Positions 9,556 to 18,217 of a stretch of DNA of 64,000 nucleotides are shown one piece after another. The DNA is from Pseudomonas sp. p1(2021b) (lineage in GTDB: Bacteria > Pseudomonadota > Gammaproteobacteria > Pseudomonadales > Pseudomonadaceae), in contig NZ_CP083746.1 in assembly GCF_020151015.1 (NCBI RefSeq), forward strand, positions 4,432,501 through 4,496,500, written 5' to 3'. Position numbers and translations under genes: made by a program. Position 1 is the first letter of the stretch. The number at the start of each line of letters is the position of its first letter. A model generated the notes under the pieces. It was not told the DNA's origin and did no database searches. It saw only the letters and a list, made by a program, of their open reading frames with translations.

Positions 9556-10269
9556 CTAGCCCACCTGCAAGGCCGGCATGCGGGCGATGCGGTTGATCTG
9601 CTGAATACCCATCGAGGAAATCTGCAAGGCCCGGGACGCGTCCTGTTCACGCAACCAACCGGATTGCATGAACAGCCTGAACAGTGCATTCCCCAGTTTG
9701 CCCCCCAGGTGCGGCCCCTGGTCGCTCCACTCGCTGCAATGGCAGATCGAGCAACCGTGTCGGTCCCCAGGGGCCAGCGCCTCGATGAACACGCCGATGG
9801 CAGCCAGTTGCGAGCGCCCCTCGGCCGTGACCCGCAGTTGCGCCTGGCTACCCTCCAGCCAACCGGCCACGATCAGGCGGTGGTAAAGCTCGGCGGCCAG
9901 CTCCCCACCGAGGTGGTCGCCACACCGTCGAGCCCTGCGCATGGACAAGGGCACCTGCAGTGGGGTCGCTTGGCCGCTGCGCTGGCCTCGACGCTCGAGC
10001 CGCACACTGGCCAAGGCCTCCACCGCCGCTCCGACTTCCGGTGTAGCCAGGCGGAAGTAACGTTTTCGACCACGCGACTCCAGCCTCAGCAAGCCGGCCG
10101 AAGACAGCAATGAAAGATGGGCACAAGCCGACGACGAGGTCAGCCCGGTCATCACGGCCAGCTCATCGGCCGGGCGAGGTATGCCATCGATCAACGCCCA
10201 CAACATGGCGCTGCGCTTGGGGTCGGCCATCAGGCCGGCGATCTGGGCGATACTGCTGACTGCTTTCAT
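9556..10269 (-). CDS. ArsR-type winged-helix regulator with duplicated C-terminal motif
   Basis: Of 237 residues, the first ~90 form an ArsR winged helix (ADPKRSAMLWALID, then LTSSSACAHLSLLSSAGLL as recognition helix). The C-terminal half contains two related segments, CGDHLGGELAAELY...GWL and PHLGGKLGNALF...GWL, the second preceded by a cysteine cluster C-x2-C-x-C. ArsR proteins with such CxDHLxG repeats are widespread, but their signal is not known to me. The ATG at 10269 is preferred because GGGAG lies 5 bases upstream; a longer reading from 10308 adds 13 residues. It faces a 577-bp noncoding region, and what it controls is not obvious. Confidence 0.82.
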   Translation of the reverse strand: MKAVSSIAQIAGLMADPKRSAMLWALIDGIPRPADELAVMTGLTSSSACAHLSLLSSAGLLRLESRGRKRYFRLATPEVGAAVEALASVRLERRGQRSGQATPLQVPLSMRRARRCGDHLGGELAAELYHRLIVAGWLEGSQAQLRVTAEGRSQLAAIGVFIEALAPGDRHGCSICHCSEWSDQGPHLGGKLGNALFRLFMQSGWLREQDASRALQISSMGIQQINRIARMPALQVG

Positions 10270-10408
10270 TTCAACTCCCTGGATGATCACGTCTGGTTCC
10301 GTGGCCAAACGGCGCAGCGGGTATCACCCTCGGGAATGGCGTAGGCGGATTTCGGGCGCTCGCGTTCGCGACAGGCGAGGCATTCCAGCCACGCTCGAAG
10401 GAGCCCTC

Positions 10409-10537
10409 ATGTGCCATTCCCTGGCAGGGAAGTATCTCTCGCTGGCATTGGCCGCGACAGCCAGTATAAGGCGCTCCAGGCCGTGTGCCTGCGCATTGGC
10501 GCGCCTTTACAGGCCGCGACAGGCCGGGGGTGAATGA
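10409..10537 (+). CDS. possible 42-residue leader ORF
   Basis: An ATG preceded by AAGGAG (10398-10403, five bases before the start) opens a 42-codon frame containing several cysteines and arginines. It ends about ten bases before two tandem hairpins. Nothing in the product resembles a family I know. The good ribosome site is the only reason to list it; it may be spurious. Confidence 0.25.
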   Translation: MCHSLAGKYLSLALAATASIRRSRPCACALARLYRPRQAGGE

Positions 10538-10547
10538 CCCCTTTCCT

Positions 10548-10620
10548 CGGCGGTGAGCCCAGGGTTCGCCCCGCCGATATCGCCAGGGGCCACGTCGCAA
10601 GGAGGCTGCGAGGCCCCTGG
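10548..10620 (+). other. tandem hairpins in 577-bp noncoding region
   Basis: Two hairpins lie close together: CGGCGG (10548-10553) pairs with CCGCCG (10571-10576), and CCAGGGGCC (10583-10591) pairs with GGCCCCTGG (10612-10620), with an inner 5-bp stem that exposes an AAGGAGG-like loop. A third small hairpin is at 10692-10708. The rest of 10270-10846 shows no convincing gene. No U-run follows, so these do not look like simple terminators. Confidence 0.4.
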
Positions 10621-10846
10621 ACGCCCGCCGGCAAGCGAAACGTCCAAGAACAATGCCGACACCGGACTTCCTCAAATACGGCAGCCCAAAGCGAAGGTTT
10701 CGCCTTCGTGCACCATGGCTTGACCACAGGCCGACTCAGGCAGACAGAAGGTACGACCGTCAGTCCGGACAGCTGCGCCAGCACATGGCGCAGGTTGGGG
10801 GCAGCGCTAAACTTCAGCGGCTCCCACCCACCGGAGGAATGCCGCG

Positions 10847-11044
10847 ATGAAGATTGTCGTCAGTACGTCGAACCGCAATCCCAACTGCCCCTGGCAGGTC
10901 CGGCTCGACCAGCATGTGGTGAGTTTTCGCAGCGAAGCGGAGGCACGGCTGTTCGTCGCCACGCTGGAGAGCCGCCTGCAGGCGCCCCACACCCTTACAC
11001 CGGGCGCCTGGCCTGCAAACGCCGAGTCAACATTGCCACACTGA
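10847..11044 (+). CDS. small conserved-looking protein, function unknown
   Basis: A 65-residue frame with a strong GGAGG site 8-10 bases before its ATG. The product is hydrophilic, starting MKIVVSTSNRNPNCPW, with a C-terminal helix rich in Ala/Glu/Leu; there are no membrane segments and no known motif. It reads like the short stand-alone proteins common in Pseudomonas. Its last 50 bases overlap the 3' end of the convergent MFS transporter gene, which is unusual but possible for a small gene. Confidence 0.6.
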   Translation: MKIVVSTSNRNPNCPWQVRLDQHVVSFRSEAEARLFVATLESRLQAPHTLTPGAWPANAESTLPH

Positions 11045-12176
11045 CCACCAGTGCACCGCACAGGCTGATCACCAGGGCCATGGGCACTGCACTACCGTCG
11101 TGCAGCACGCCCACCAGCGCCGCTGCGCCCGCCGCGACACTGAACTGCAGGCAACCCATCAATGCCGAGGCGCTCCCGGCACGAGCGCCCTGGCCGCTCA
11201 TGGCGCAAGCCGACGCGTTGGGGATGATGCAGCCCAGGCTTGCGATACACACGAACAGCGGCAGCAGCAGCGGCCACAGCTGCGCGGGGTGTAGCGCCGC
11301 CACGGCCAACATCACCAGTGCTGCCGCCAGGTACAACCACACCGCCCGTGCCAGCAGGAAGGCCGGTCCACGCTTGGCCAGCAGGCGCGCATTGACCTGG
11401 GCCATGAGAATGAAGCCGGCGGCGTTGCTACCGAACAGCCAGCCATAGTGTTCGGCCGGCACGCCATACAGCTTGATGAACACGAAGGGCGAACCGGCGA
11501 TGTAGGCGAACATGCCCGCGATGGCGATGCCGCCGGTCAACGCATGGCCCAGGAAGACCCGGTCGCCCAGCAAGCGCAGGTACTGGCGCAGGGCACCGGA
11601 TAACGGTTGGCGCGGCATATCTGCCGGCAGGCTCTCGGGCAACCCCAGGCTCACGGCCAGCAGGCAGGCCGCACTGAACAGGCTCAGGGCCAGGAAGATC
11701 GACTGCCAGCCCGCCACGTTGACCAACACCCCACCCAGCATCGGCGCCAGGATCGGCGCGAGCCCCATTACCAGCATCAGCTGCGAGAACACCTTGGCCG
11801 ACGCCACCGCATCGCACTTGTCGCTGACGATCGCGCGCGACAGGACCATCCCGGCACAGCCGCCTAACGCCTGCACGAAGCGCGCAAGGATCAGGGTGTC
11901 GAGATTGGGGGCATAGGCGCAGGCCAGCGAGGCCAGGGTGAAAAGCGTGATGCCGAACAGCAGGGGCTTGCGCCGACCGAAACGATCGGCCACCGGGCCA
12001 TAGGCCAGTTGGCCCAGGGACAGGCCGAGGAAATAGGCGGCCAGGGTGGTCTGGACGTGTTTTTCGTCCGTGGCGAAGGCGTGCGCCATGGCAGGGAAGG
12101 CAGGCAGGTAGAAGTCGATCGCCAAGGGCCCGAACGCACTGAGGGCGCCCAGGATCAACACAATTCGCAGGTTCAT
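10995..12176 (-). CDS. Bcr/CflA-family drug exporter (MFS)
   Basis: A 393-residue, 12-helix major facilitator of the DHA1 group. Motif A (GPVADRFGRRKPLL, about residues 58-71) and the ARFVQALGGCAGMVLSRAI helix typical of Bcr/CflA are clear. It probably expels drugs or small metabolites by proton antiport at the inner membrane. The ATG at 12176 is chosen over a GTG at 12221 because the first helix starts immediately (NLRIVLILGALSAF). It stands alone, next to the copper cluster but with no sequence link to it. Confidence 0.87.
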   Translation of the reverse strand: MNLRIVLILGALSAFGPLAIDFYLPAFPAMAHAFATDEKHVQTTLAAYFLGLSLGQLAYGPVADRFGRRKPLLFGITLFTLASLACAYAPNLDTLILARFVQALGGCAGMVLSRAIVSDKCDAVASAKVFSQLMLVMGLAPILAPMLGGVLVNVAGWQSIFLALSLFSAACLLAVSLGLPESLPADMPRQPLSGALRQYLRLLGDRVFLGHALTGGIAIAGMFAYIAGSPFVFIKLYGVPAEHYGWLFGSNAAGFILMAQVNARLLAKRGPAFLLARAVWLYLAAALVMLAVAALHPAQLWPLLLPLFVCIASLGCIIPNASACAMSGQGARAGSASALMGCLQFSVAAGAAALVGVLHDGSAVPMALVISLCGALVVSVAMLTRRLQARRPV

Positions 12177-12305
12177 CGGGAATCCATAGCAGGCTAAGCA
12201 AGTAGGTAAGTCTACCTGCACCGGACCGCGTCAGGATGAAAACCTTTGTAACGATTACCCGCCCAAGCGCTGACGCTGCCCTTGGAGCAACGCCAGCCCG
12301 CCCCG

Positions 12306-12503
12306 TCAGGCCACCTCGGCCTGGTAGCCCTCGTCACGAATAGCAGTCAGGATCTGCTCGGCCGCCAGGCGGCTGTGCACCCTTACCTGCTTGGCGGCCA
12401 GGTCGACATCCACCTGGGCAGCGCCGTCCTGCTCCTGCACCGCGCGGGTCACTGCCTTGACGCAGTGGCCGCAGGTCATGCCTTGAACGTTGAATACATG
12501 CAT
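12306..12503 (-). CDS. copZ: copper chaperone CopZ (HMA domain)
   Basis: A 65-residue single heavy-metal-associated domain with the Cu(I) motif GMTCGHC near the N-terminus and a ferredoxin-like pattern (VDVDLAAKQVRV; IRDEGYQAEV). It should bind Cu(I) in the cytoplasm and pass it to CopA. The ATG at 12503, nine bases after GGAG, is preferred over one five codons upstream. It is transcribed away from copA and has its own CueR-type promoter at 12536-12566. Confidence 0.9.
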   Translation of the reverse strand: MHVFNVQGMTCGHCVKAVTRAVQEQDGAAQVDVDLAAKQVRVHSRLAAEQILTAIRDEGYQAEVA

Positions 12504-12535
12504 CGGGTCTTTCTCCATTCAGGGGGATTGCCTGC

Positions 12536-12566
12536 AGTTTCAAGCTTGCCATCATGGCAAGGTCAA
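12536..12566 (-). promoter_or_regulatory. CueR-type promoter/operator of copZ
   Basis: On the minus strand: -35 TTGACC (12561-12566), a 19-bp spacer and a weak -10 (GAAACT, 12536-12541). Inside the spacer lies a 21-bp dyad, ACCTTGCC-N5-GGCAAGCT (12543-12563). The long spacer carrying a GC-rich dyad is the signature of MerR-family activation, and the dyad closely matches the one before copA. Confidence 0.85.
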
Positions 12567-12653
12567 GTATTGGCGGAATCGGCCGGGGTGGAAATCTGTG
12601 CGCCGCTCGGCCAAGCTGCGCCTTTGACGATCTGGCAAGCAAGGAGATTCTTC

Positions 12654-13040
12654 ATGTTCAGGGCAGCATTGGGCCTGGTTGGGCTGCTGGGCGCGCTGGC
12701 CGCGGTACCACCGGCCAACGCCGAGGGCAACTCGGACTACAGCGTGCTGATCATTTCCCGGGAACGCCTGGAAGTCGCCACCAGCTGCGAAATCGGTATC
12801 TACCTCAACGACCAGCTTTCCGGTCGCCTGTTCCAGGAGCAAACGACCTCATTCAACCTGCCACCCGGGCCGGTGGACGTACGCCTGCGCTTGCTGCCCG
12901 GCCAGATGCCCGGCTGCGCGCCGGGCATCGAGGACCAACGCAGCACCCGCCTGACCCTGCAAGCCGGGCAAATCAGCAAGTACCGCATCGCCATGGGCCC
13001 TGCTGGCCTCCAGCTCAAGCGCGCCGGCCTCGGCTATTGA
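12654..13040 (+). CDS. exported protein of unknown function in copper cluster
   Basis: A 128-residue protein with a cleavable signal peptide (MFRAALGLVGLLGALAAVPPANA). The mature part has two cysteines (SCEIG and PGCAPG) and a beta-rich pattern ending in a positively charged tail. AAGGAG eight bases upstream supports the start at 12654. Its stop codon overlaps the -35 box of the copA promoter, so it is not obviously copper-controlled itself. I do not recognise the family; a periplasmic metal-handling role is only suggested by position. Confidence 0.78.
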   Translation: MFRAALGLVGLLGALAAVPPANAEGNSDYSVLIISRERLEVATSCEIGIYLNDQLSGRLFQEQTTSFNLPPGPVDVRLRLLPGQMPGCAPGIEDQRSTRLTLQAGQISKYRIAMGPAGLQLKRAGLGY

Positions 13041-13067
13041 CCTTACCCACGTGGCAAGGTTGATGCT
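13037..13067 (+). promoter_or_regulatory. CueR-type promoter/operator of copA
   Basis: -35 TTGACC (13037-13042), 19-bp spacer and -10-like GATGCT (13062-13067). The spacer contains the dyad ACCTTACC-N5-GGCAAGGT (13040-13060), the same layout as upstream of copZ. CueR bound here would activate copA-cueR when Cu(I) rises. Confidence 0.88.
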
Positions 13068-13093
13068 GAAGGCCTGTCCAAGGAGGAGAGCCC

Positions 13094-15493
13094 ATGTCCG
13101 CACCTACCACGTTCGACCTGCCGATCTCCGGCATGACCTGCGCCAGCTGTGCTGGGCGGGTCGAGCGCGCCCTGCGCAAGGTCACCGGCGCTGAACAGGT
13201 CAGCGTCAACCTCGCCACTGAACAGGCCCGGGTCCAGGCCCCGGCCGGCAGCCTGCCCGCCCTGGTCGATGCCGTCCGCGGGGCCGGTTACGGCGTCCCC
13301 ACCCGCACTGTCGAGCTGCAGATCGGCGGCATGACCTGCGCCAGCTGCGTGGGCCGCGTCGAACGCGCCCTAGGCAAGCTGCCGGGGGTCGAGCAGGTCA
13401 GCGTCAACCTGGCCAGCGAACGTGCCCACCTCGAAGTGCTGAAGGCCCTGGACGACAACCAGCTGATCGCGGCGGTGGAAAAAGCCGGCTACAGCGCCAG
13501 CCTGCCCAAGGCCGCCCGCGACGACCAGGCCGAGGCCCAGCGTCGCCTGCGCAACGAGCGCCTGGCGGTAGGCGTGGCGCTGCTGCTGGCCTTGCCGCTG
13601 GTGTTGCCGATGATTGTCCAGCCGTTCGGCTTGCACTGGATGCTGCCGGCCTGGGTGCAGTTCCTGCTGGCCACACCGGTGCAGTTCATCCTCGGTGCAC
13701 GCTTCTATGTCGCCGCCTGGAAAGCCGTGCGCGCAGGCACCGGCAACATGGATCTGCTGGTCGCGTTGGGCACCAGCGCCGGCTACGGCCTGAGCCTGTA
13801 TGAATGGGCCCGGGCATCGGCGGGCATGGCGCCGCACCTGTACTTCGAGGCCTCCGCCGTGGTCATCGCCCTGGTGCTGCTGGGCAAGTACCTGGAAAGC
13901 CGAGCCAAGCGCCAGACCGCCAGCGCCATCCGCGCCCTCGAGGCACTGCGCCCCGAGCGCGCCCTGCGCATGGTCGATGGCCGCGAGGAAGACGTAGCCA
14001 TCAGCCAGCTGCGCCTGGGCGACCTGGTGCTGGTCAAACCCGGCGAACGCTTCCCGGTCGACGGTGAAGTGCTCGAGGGCAGCAGCCATGCCGACGAGGC
14101 ACTGATCAGCGGAGAAAGCCTGCCTGTGCCCAAGCAGCCTGGCGATTCGGTCACCGGCGGCGCCATCAATGGCGAAGGTCGCCTGCTGGTGCGCACCCAG
14201 GCCCTGGGCACCGAGACCGTACTGGCCCGTATCATCCGCCTGGTCGAGGACGCCCAGGCGGCCAAGGCGCCCATCCAGAAACTGGCGGACCGGGTCAGCC
14301 AGGTGTTCGTCCCGGCGGTCTTGGTACTGGCCTTGGCCACGCTGTGCGGCTGGTGGCTGGCCGGAGCACCGCTTGAAACCGCGTTGATCAATGCCGTCGC
14401 CGTGCTGGTGATCGCCTGCCCTTGCGCACTCGGCCTGGCGACCCCGGCAGCGATCATGGCCGGTACCGGGGTCGCTGCCCGCCACGGCATCCTGATCAAG
14501 GACGCCGAAGCGCTGGAGCGTGCCCATGCCGTCAACCGGGTGGTCTTCGACAAGACCGGCACCCTCACCTCCGGCAGCCCGCGGGTCGTGCACAGCCAGG
14601 CAGTGGACGGAAACACGGGCGACCTGCATCGCCTCGCCGGAGCCTTGCAGCGCGGCAGCGAACACCCCTTGGCCAAGGCCGTGCTCGATGCTTGCGCAGA
14701 GCAAGGCCTGCTGGTGCCGCAGGTTGCCGACAGCCAGTCCCTCACCGGCCGTGGCATCGCCGGGCAGGTCGAGGGCCGCGAGCTGGCCTTGGGCAACCGT
14801 CGCCTGCTCGACGAGAGCGGCCTGCAACCGGGCGAGCTGGCCCGCTGGGCACAAACCTGGGAAGCCGAAGGCCGCACCTTGTCGTGGCTGATCGAGCGCG
14901 CACCGCAACAGCGTGTGCTGGGCCTGTTCGCGTTCGGCGACAGCCTCAAACCCGGTGCCGACCACGCCATTGCCGCGCTGCATGCACAGCACATCAGCAG
15001 CCACCTGCTGACTGGCGACAATCGCGGCAGCGCCCAGGTCGTGGCCCAGGCCCTGGGCATCGATGATGTGCATGCCGAAGTGCTCCCCGCCGACAAGGCC
15101 GCCACAGTGGCCGCGCTCAAGCGCGACGGCGTGGTGGCCATGGTCGGCGACGGTATCAACGACGCTCCGGCGCTGGCGGCCGCCGATATCGGCATCGCCA
15201 TGGGCTCGGGCACCGATGTGGCCATGCAGGCCGCCGGTATCACGCTGATGCGTGGCGACCCGCGTCTGGTACCTGCGGCGCTGGAGATCAGCCGCAAGAC
15301 CTACGCCAAGATCCGCCAGAACCTGTTCTGGGCCTTCATCTACAACCTGATAGGCATCCCTCTGGCCGCCTTCGGCCTGCTCAACCCCGTGCTGGCCGGC
15401 GCCGCCATGGCCCTGTCCAGTGTCAGCGTGGTGAGCAATGCCCTGTGGTTGAAAACCTGGAAACCCACCGACAACCGGCAGGAGCATCCATGA
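13094..15493 (+). CDS. copA: Cu(I)-exporting P-type ATPase
   Basis: A 799-residue P1B-1 ATPase that pumps Cu(I) out of the cytoplasm. There are two N-terminal metal-binding domains with GMTCASC (Cys16/Cys19 and Cys82/Cys85), the intramembrane CPC motif (Cys442-Pro-Cys444), the phosphorylated Asp486 in DKTGT, the actuator SGES and the hinge GDGIND. Eight membrane helices are expected; hydrophobic stretches at about 155-270, 415-460 and 740-785 fit. AGGAGG supports the start. Controlled by the CueR promoter immediately upstream. The stop overlaps the cueR start (ATGA), so regulator and pump are translationally linked. Confidence 0.96.
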   Translation: MSAPTTFDLPISGMTCASCAGRVERALRKVTGAEQVSVNLATEQARVQAPAGSLPALVDAVRGAGYGVPTRTVELQIGGMTCASCVGRVERALGKLPGVEQVSVNLASERAHLEVLKALDDNQLIAAVEKAGYSASLPKAARDDQAEAQRRLRNERLAVGVALLLALPLVLPMIVQPFGLHWMLPAWVQFLLATPVQFILGARFYVAAWKAVRAGTGNMDLLVALGTSAGYGLSLYEWARASAGMAPHLYFEASAVVIALVLLGKYLESRAKRQTASAIRALEALRPERALRMVDGREEDVAISQLRLGDLVLVKPGERFPVDGEVLEGSSHADEALISGESLPVPKQPGDSVTGGAINGEGRLLVRTQALGTETVLARIIRLVEDAQAAKAPIQKLADRVSQVFVPAVLVLALATLCGWWLAGAPLETALINAVAVLVIACPCALGLATPAAIMAGTGVAARHGILIKDAEALERAHAVNRVVFDKTGTLTSGSPRVVHSQAVDGNTGDLHRLAGALQRGSEHPLAKAVLDACAEQGLLVPQVADSQSLTGRGIAGQVEGRELALGNRRLLDESGLQPGELARWAQTWEAEGRTLSWLIERAPQQRVLGLFAFGDSLKPGADHAIAALHAQHISSHLLTGDNRGSAQVVAQALGIDDVHAEVLPADKAATVAALKRDGVVAMVGDGINDAPALAAADIGIAMGSGTDVAMQAAGITLMRGDPRLVPAALEISRKTYAKIRQNLFWAFIYNLIGIPLAAFGLLNPVLAGAAMALSSVSVVSNALWLKTWKPTDNRQEHP

Positions 15494-15894
15494 ACATCGG
15501 CCAGGCCGCCCGCCGCAGCGGGCTCAGCACCAAGATGATCCGCTACTACGAGTCCATCGGCCTGCTCAAGCCGGCTCTGCGCAGCGACAGCGGCTACCGC
15601 CTGTACCAAGCGGACGACCTGCATACCCTGGCGTTCATCAAGCGCTCGCGCGACCTGGGCTTCTCCCTCGAGGAAGTGGCCCGGCTGCTGACCCTCTGGC
15701 AGGACCGCCAGCGTGCCAGCGCCGACGTGAAGGCGCTGGCCATGCAGCACATCGACGAGCTGAACCGGCGGATCGAGGAACTGGTCAGCCTGCGCGACAC
15801 CCTGGGCGAACTGGTCGCCCACTGCCAAGGCGACGATCGGCCGGACTGCCCGATCCTCAAGGACCTGGCCAATGGCAAGGGGTGTTGCCATTGA
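15490..15894 (+). CDS. cueR: Cu(I)-responsive MerR regulator CueR
   Basis: A 134-residue MerR-family activator: winged helix at residues 1-70 ([20 protein letters not shown]), a dimerisation helix at 75-110 and the metal loop with Cys112 and Cys120 separated by seven residues, exactly the E. coli CueR spacing. A CC-H tail follows. It should bind the two 21-bp dyads before copZ and copA. The start is the ATG overlapping the copA stop, with GGAG just upstream; an upstream in-frame codon lies inside copA. Confidence 0.95.
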   Translation: MNIGQAARRSGLSTKMIRYYESIGLLKPALRSDSGYRLYQADDLHTLAFIKRSRDLGFSLEEVARLLTLWQDRQRASADVKALAMQHIDELNRRIEELVSLRDTLGELVAHCQGDDRPDCPILKDLANGKGCCH

Positions 15895-16059
15895 GCAATT
15901 GCGAACCTGTGCCTCTGCCTTGAGTTGGCTGCACGGGCCCTATCGTCGGCTTGCCGGTGAAAGGGTCCGCACAGGCGACAGAACAGATGGCTGGCATCAC
16001 CAAACACGACCAGCCCCCTCCAAACACGACTTCACGCCACAAATACGGGGGCCCCGGCC

Positions 16060-16086
16060 TATAAAAAAACCAACCGCTGCCGATCT
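16060..16086 (+). promoter_or_regulatory. possible FliA (sigma-28) promoter
   Basis: TATA at 16060-16063, 15 bases, then GCCGATCT at 16079-16086. The flagellar sigma consensus is TAAA-N15-GCCGATAA, so three of four and six of eight positions agree. It lies about 50 bases before a chemoreceptor gene, the type of gene FliA usually drives. The rest of 15895-16135 shows no gene. Confidence 0.5.
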
Positions 16087-16135
16087 ACCTATCACCTGCC
16101 TCTAGCAACGAACAAGAACAAGACCGGGAGCGTGG

Positions 16136-18079
16136 ATGAACATCAAGCAGAAACTGACCTGGGCCTTCGCCGTCATCGCCGGCCTGCCCATCGTCCTCGT
16201 GGCCACCTTGGTGGTCCTCAACTTGCGCGGCGAAGCCCGCGAAGACTTCCTCGACAACAGCAGCCGGGAAATCCGCCAGGTCGCCAACGCGATGAACATC
16301 TTCTTCCAGGGCATCGACCAGAACCTGGACTACCTGGCCGCCCAACCGCTGCTGGCCGCCGCAGGCAGCACGCTCAACAAGTACATGGACGCCACCCCGA
16401 GCAGCACCCTGGGTGAACAGGACCAACAAATCTTCGACTTCTTCGCACGGCTGGCCGAGGCACACCCCAACTATGCCTACGTCTCCTACGGCGTCAGCGA
16501 CGGTGGCTATGTCGGTTGGCCCGCCGGGCAGAAGTTCGCCAACTACGACCCTCGTCAACGCCCCTGGTACCAGCTGGCCCTGGCCAACCCGGGCAAGACC
16601 GTGCGCACCAGCGCCTATTACTGGGCGGCGGACGACATGGTGTTGGTCGGCACGGTCCGCGCCATCGCCAACCAGCTCGGCAACCCCGGTGGCGTGGTCA
16701 GCATCGATGTTTCCCTCAACGGCCTCACCGAAATCGTCAAGAAGATCAAGCTTGGCGAAAGCGGCTACCTGATGCTGGTGGAAAACAACGGCAACGTGAT
16801 GGTCGACCCCCGCGACGCCAGCCACAACTTCAAGCCCCTGGCCAGCTTCGGCGACGGCTATGCCACCCTGGCCAAGGCCGGCAAGGGCCTGGTGGAAGTG
16901 GAGCTGGGTGGCGAACACTACATGGCCAATATCTACCCGGACGAGCAACTGGGCTGGACCTTCATCGGCCTGATCCGCCATGACGAAGTGATGCAGACCA
17001 CCACCCACCTGAGCTGGCTGATCGGCACCATCGCCCTGGTCCTGGCCGTGCTCTTCGCGGCGGTGGGCACCGCCTTCGCCAAGCTGATCGTACGCCCGAT
17101 CAACAGCGTCACCAGCGGCCTGGAGGACATCGCCCAGGGCGAGGGCGACCTGACCCGCAGCCTGGAGATCCGCGGCCGTGACGAAACCGCCCAACTGGCC
17201 AGCTGGTTCAATCAGTTCCTCGGTGCCATTCGCAGCCTGATCCAGCACATCGGCACGGCCGCCGGGCAGATCCTGCATACCTCCAGCAGCTCGACCCGCG
17301 TTTCCGGCGACATGGCCGAAGCCGCCGGGCGCCAGCGCGAGGCGGTGGACATGGTTTCCACCGCCTTCCACGAAATGGTCGCCACCGCCAACGAAGTCGC
17401 CCGCTCGTGCAGCCAGGCGGCCGACTCAGCCGACAGCGGCCAGCAGCAGGCCCGCGAAGGCCAACAGCAGATCGACGCGGCGGTGCAGAGCGTCGACCGC
17501 CTGAGCCAGGAAATCGAGCAGTCGGCCCTGTCGATCCAGCAACTCGAGCGCGACAGCAACGCTATCCAATCGATCCTGGGCACCATCCGCTCGATCGCCG
17601 AGCAGACCAACCTGCTGGCCCTCAACGCCGCCATCGAGGCGGCCCGCGCCGGAGAGCAAGGCCGCGGGTTCGCGGTGGTGGCCGACGAAGTGCGTGCCCT
17701 GGCCAAGCGCACCGCCGACTCCACGGCCGAGATCGACGGCCTGCTGGGCAACCTGGCCTCACGCACTGCCCAGGTCGCCGAGCAGATGCATGCCAGCCTG
17801 GAGGTCTCGCAACAGTCGGTCAGCCGCATCGGGTTGGCCCGTGACAGCTTCGGGCAGATTCGCGAGTCGGTGGACATCATCCGCGACATGAACACCCAGA
17901 TCGCCACTGCCGCCGAGCAACAGCACCAGGTGGCCGAGGACATCAACCGGCATATCAGCCAGATCCACGGCGACGCACAGCTGGTGGCCGAACTGGCCCA
18001 GGCCGCGCGCCAGGACTCCGAGAGCCTGGCGGGGCTGTCCAACGAACTCGATGCCCTGGTGCGCAGGTTCCGCACCTGA
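16136..18079 (+). CDS. methyl-accepting chemotaxis protein, dCache sensor
   Basis: A 647-residue transmembrane chemoreceptor: TM1 about 8-29, periplasmic double-Cache domain about 35-285, TM2 about 293-316, HAMP about 315-370, and a cytoplasmic signalling domain with the tip around 480-530 ([20 protein letters not shown]). The ligand domain carries Y137-x4-R142-x-W144-Y145 and a later Asp in VVSIDVS, which fits the amino-acid-binding dCache pattern known from P. aeruginosa PctA. An amino acid or related amine is therefore the likely attractant, but the exact ligand is unknown. There is no pentapeptide tether at the C-terminus. Monocistronic, with a FliA-like promoter upstream. Confidence 0.92.
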   Translation: MNIKQKLTWAFAVIAGLPIVLVATLVVLNLRGEAREDFLDNSSREIRQVANAMNIFFQGIDQNLDYLAAQPLLAAAGSTLNKYMDATPSSTLGEQDQQIFDFFARLAEAHPNYAYVSYGVSDGGYVGWPAGQKFANYDPRQRPWYQLALANPGKTVRTSAYYWAADDMVLVGTVRAIANQLGNPGGVVSIDVSLNGLTEIVKKIKLGESGYLMLVENNGNVMVDPRDASHNFKPLASFGDGYATLAKAGKGLVEVELGGEHYMANIYPDEQLGWTFIGLIRHDEVMQTTTHLSWLIGTIALVLAVLFAAVGTAFAKLIVRPINSVTSGLEDIAQGEGDLTRSLEIRGRDETAQLASWFNQFLGAIRSLIQHIGTAAGQILHTSSSSTRVSGDMAEAAGRQREAVDMVSTAFHEMVATANEVARSCSQAADSADSGQQQAREGQQQIDAAVQSVDRLSQEIEQSALSIQQLERDSNAIQSILGTIRSIAEQTNLLALNAAIEAARAGEQGRGFAVVADEVRALAKRTADSTAEIDGLLGNLASRTAQVAEQMHASLEVSQQSVSRIGLARDSFGQIRESVDIIRDMNTQIATAAEQQHQVAEDINRHISQIHGDAQLVAELAQAARQDSESLAGLSNELDALVRRFRT

Positions 18080-18098
18080 TCCCATCCGATATCACCTT

Positions 18099-18197
18099 CC
18101 TGTAGGAGCGGGCTTGTCCCGCGATGGCACCAAACCACCATCGCGGCTACAGGCAAGGGCTACGCCCTTGATCGCGGGACAAGCCCGCTCCCACAGG
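18099..18197. repeat. REP pair (BIME), GGGCTTGTCCCGCG type
   Basis: Two inverted copies of the putida REP palindrome (18099-18126 and about 18170-18197), each TGTAGGAGCGGGCTTGTCCC-like, separated by a smaller hairpin. They lie between the chemoreceptor and the convergent thiolase gene, where they could also help end transcripts. Confidence 0.9.
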
Positions 18198-18217
18198 CCG
18201 GCGGATAAAGCCAACCC

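Noticed and set aside
10407..10784. Minus-strand frame of 125 codons in the gap before the ArsR gene
   Set aside because: No ribosome site, low-complexity product and overlap with hairpins; not supported.
10653..10850. Plus-strand frame of 65 codons before the 65-residue gene
   Set aside because: No ribosome site; overlaps the start of the better-supported gene at 10847 and has an unlikely composition.
13370..15487. Open frame of 705 codons opposite copA
   Set aside because: Antisense of copA, whose motifs are all in the plus frame.
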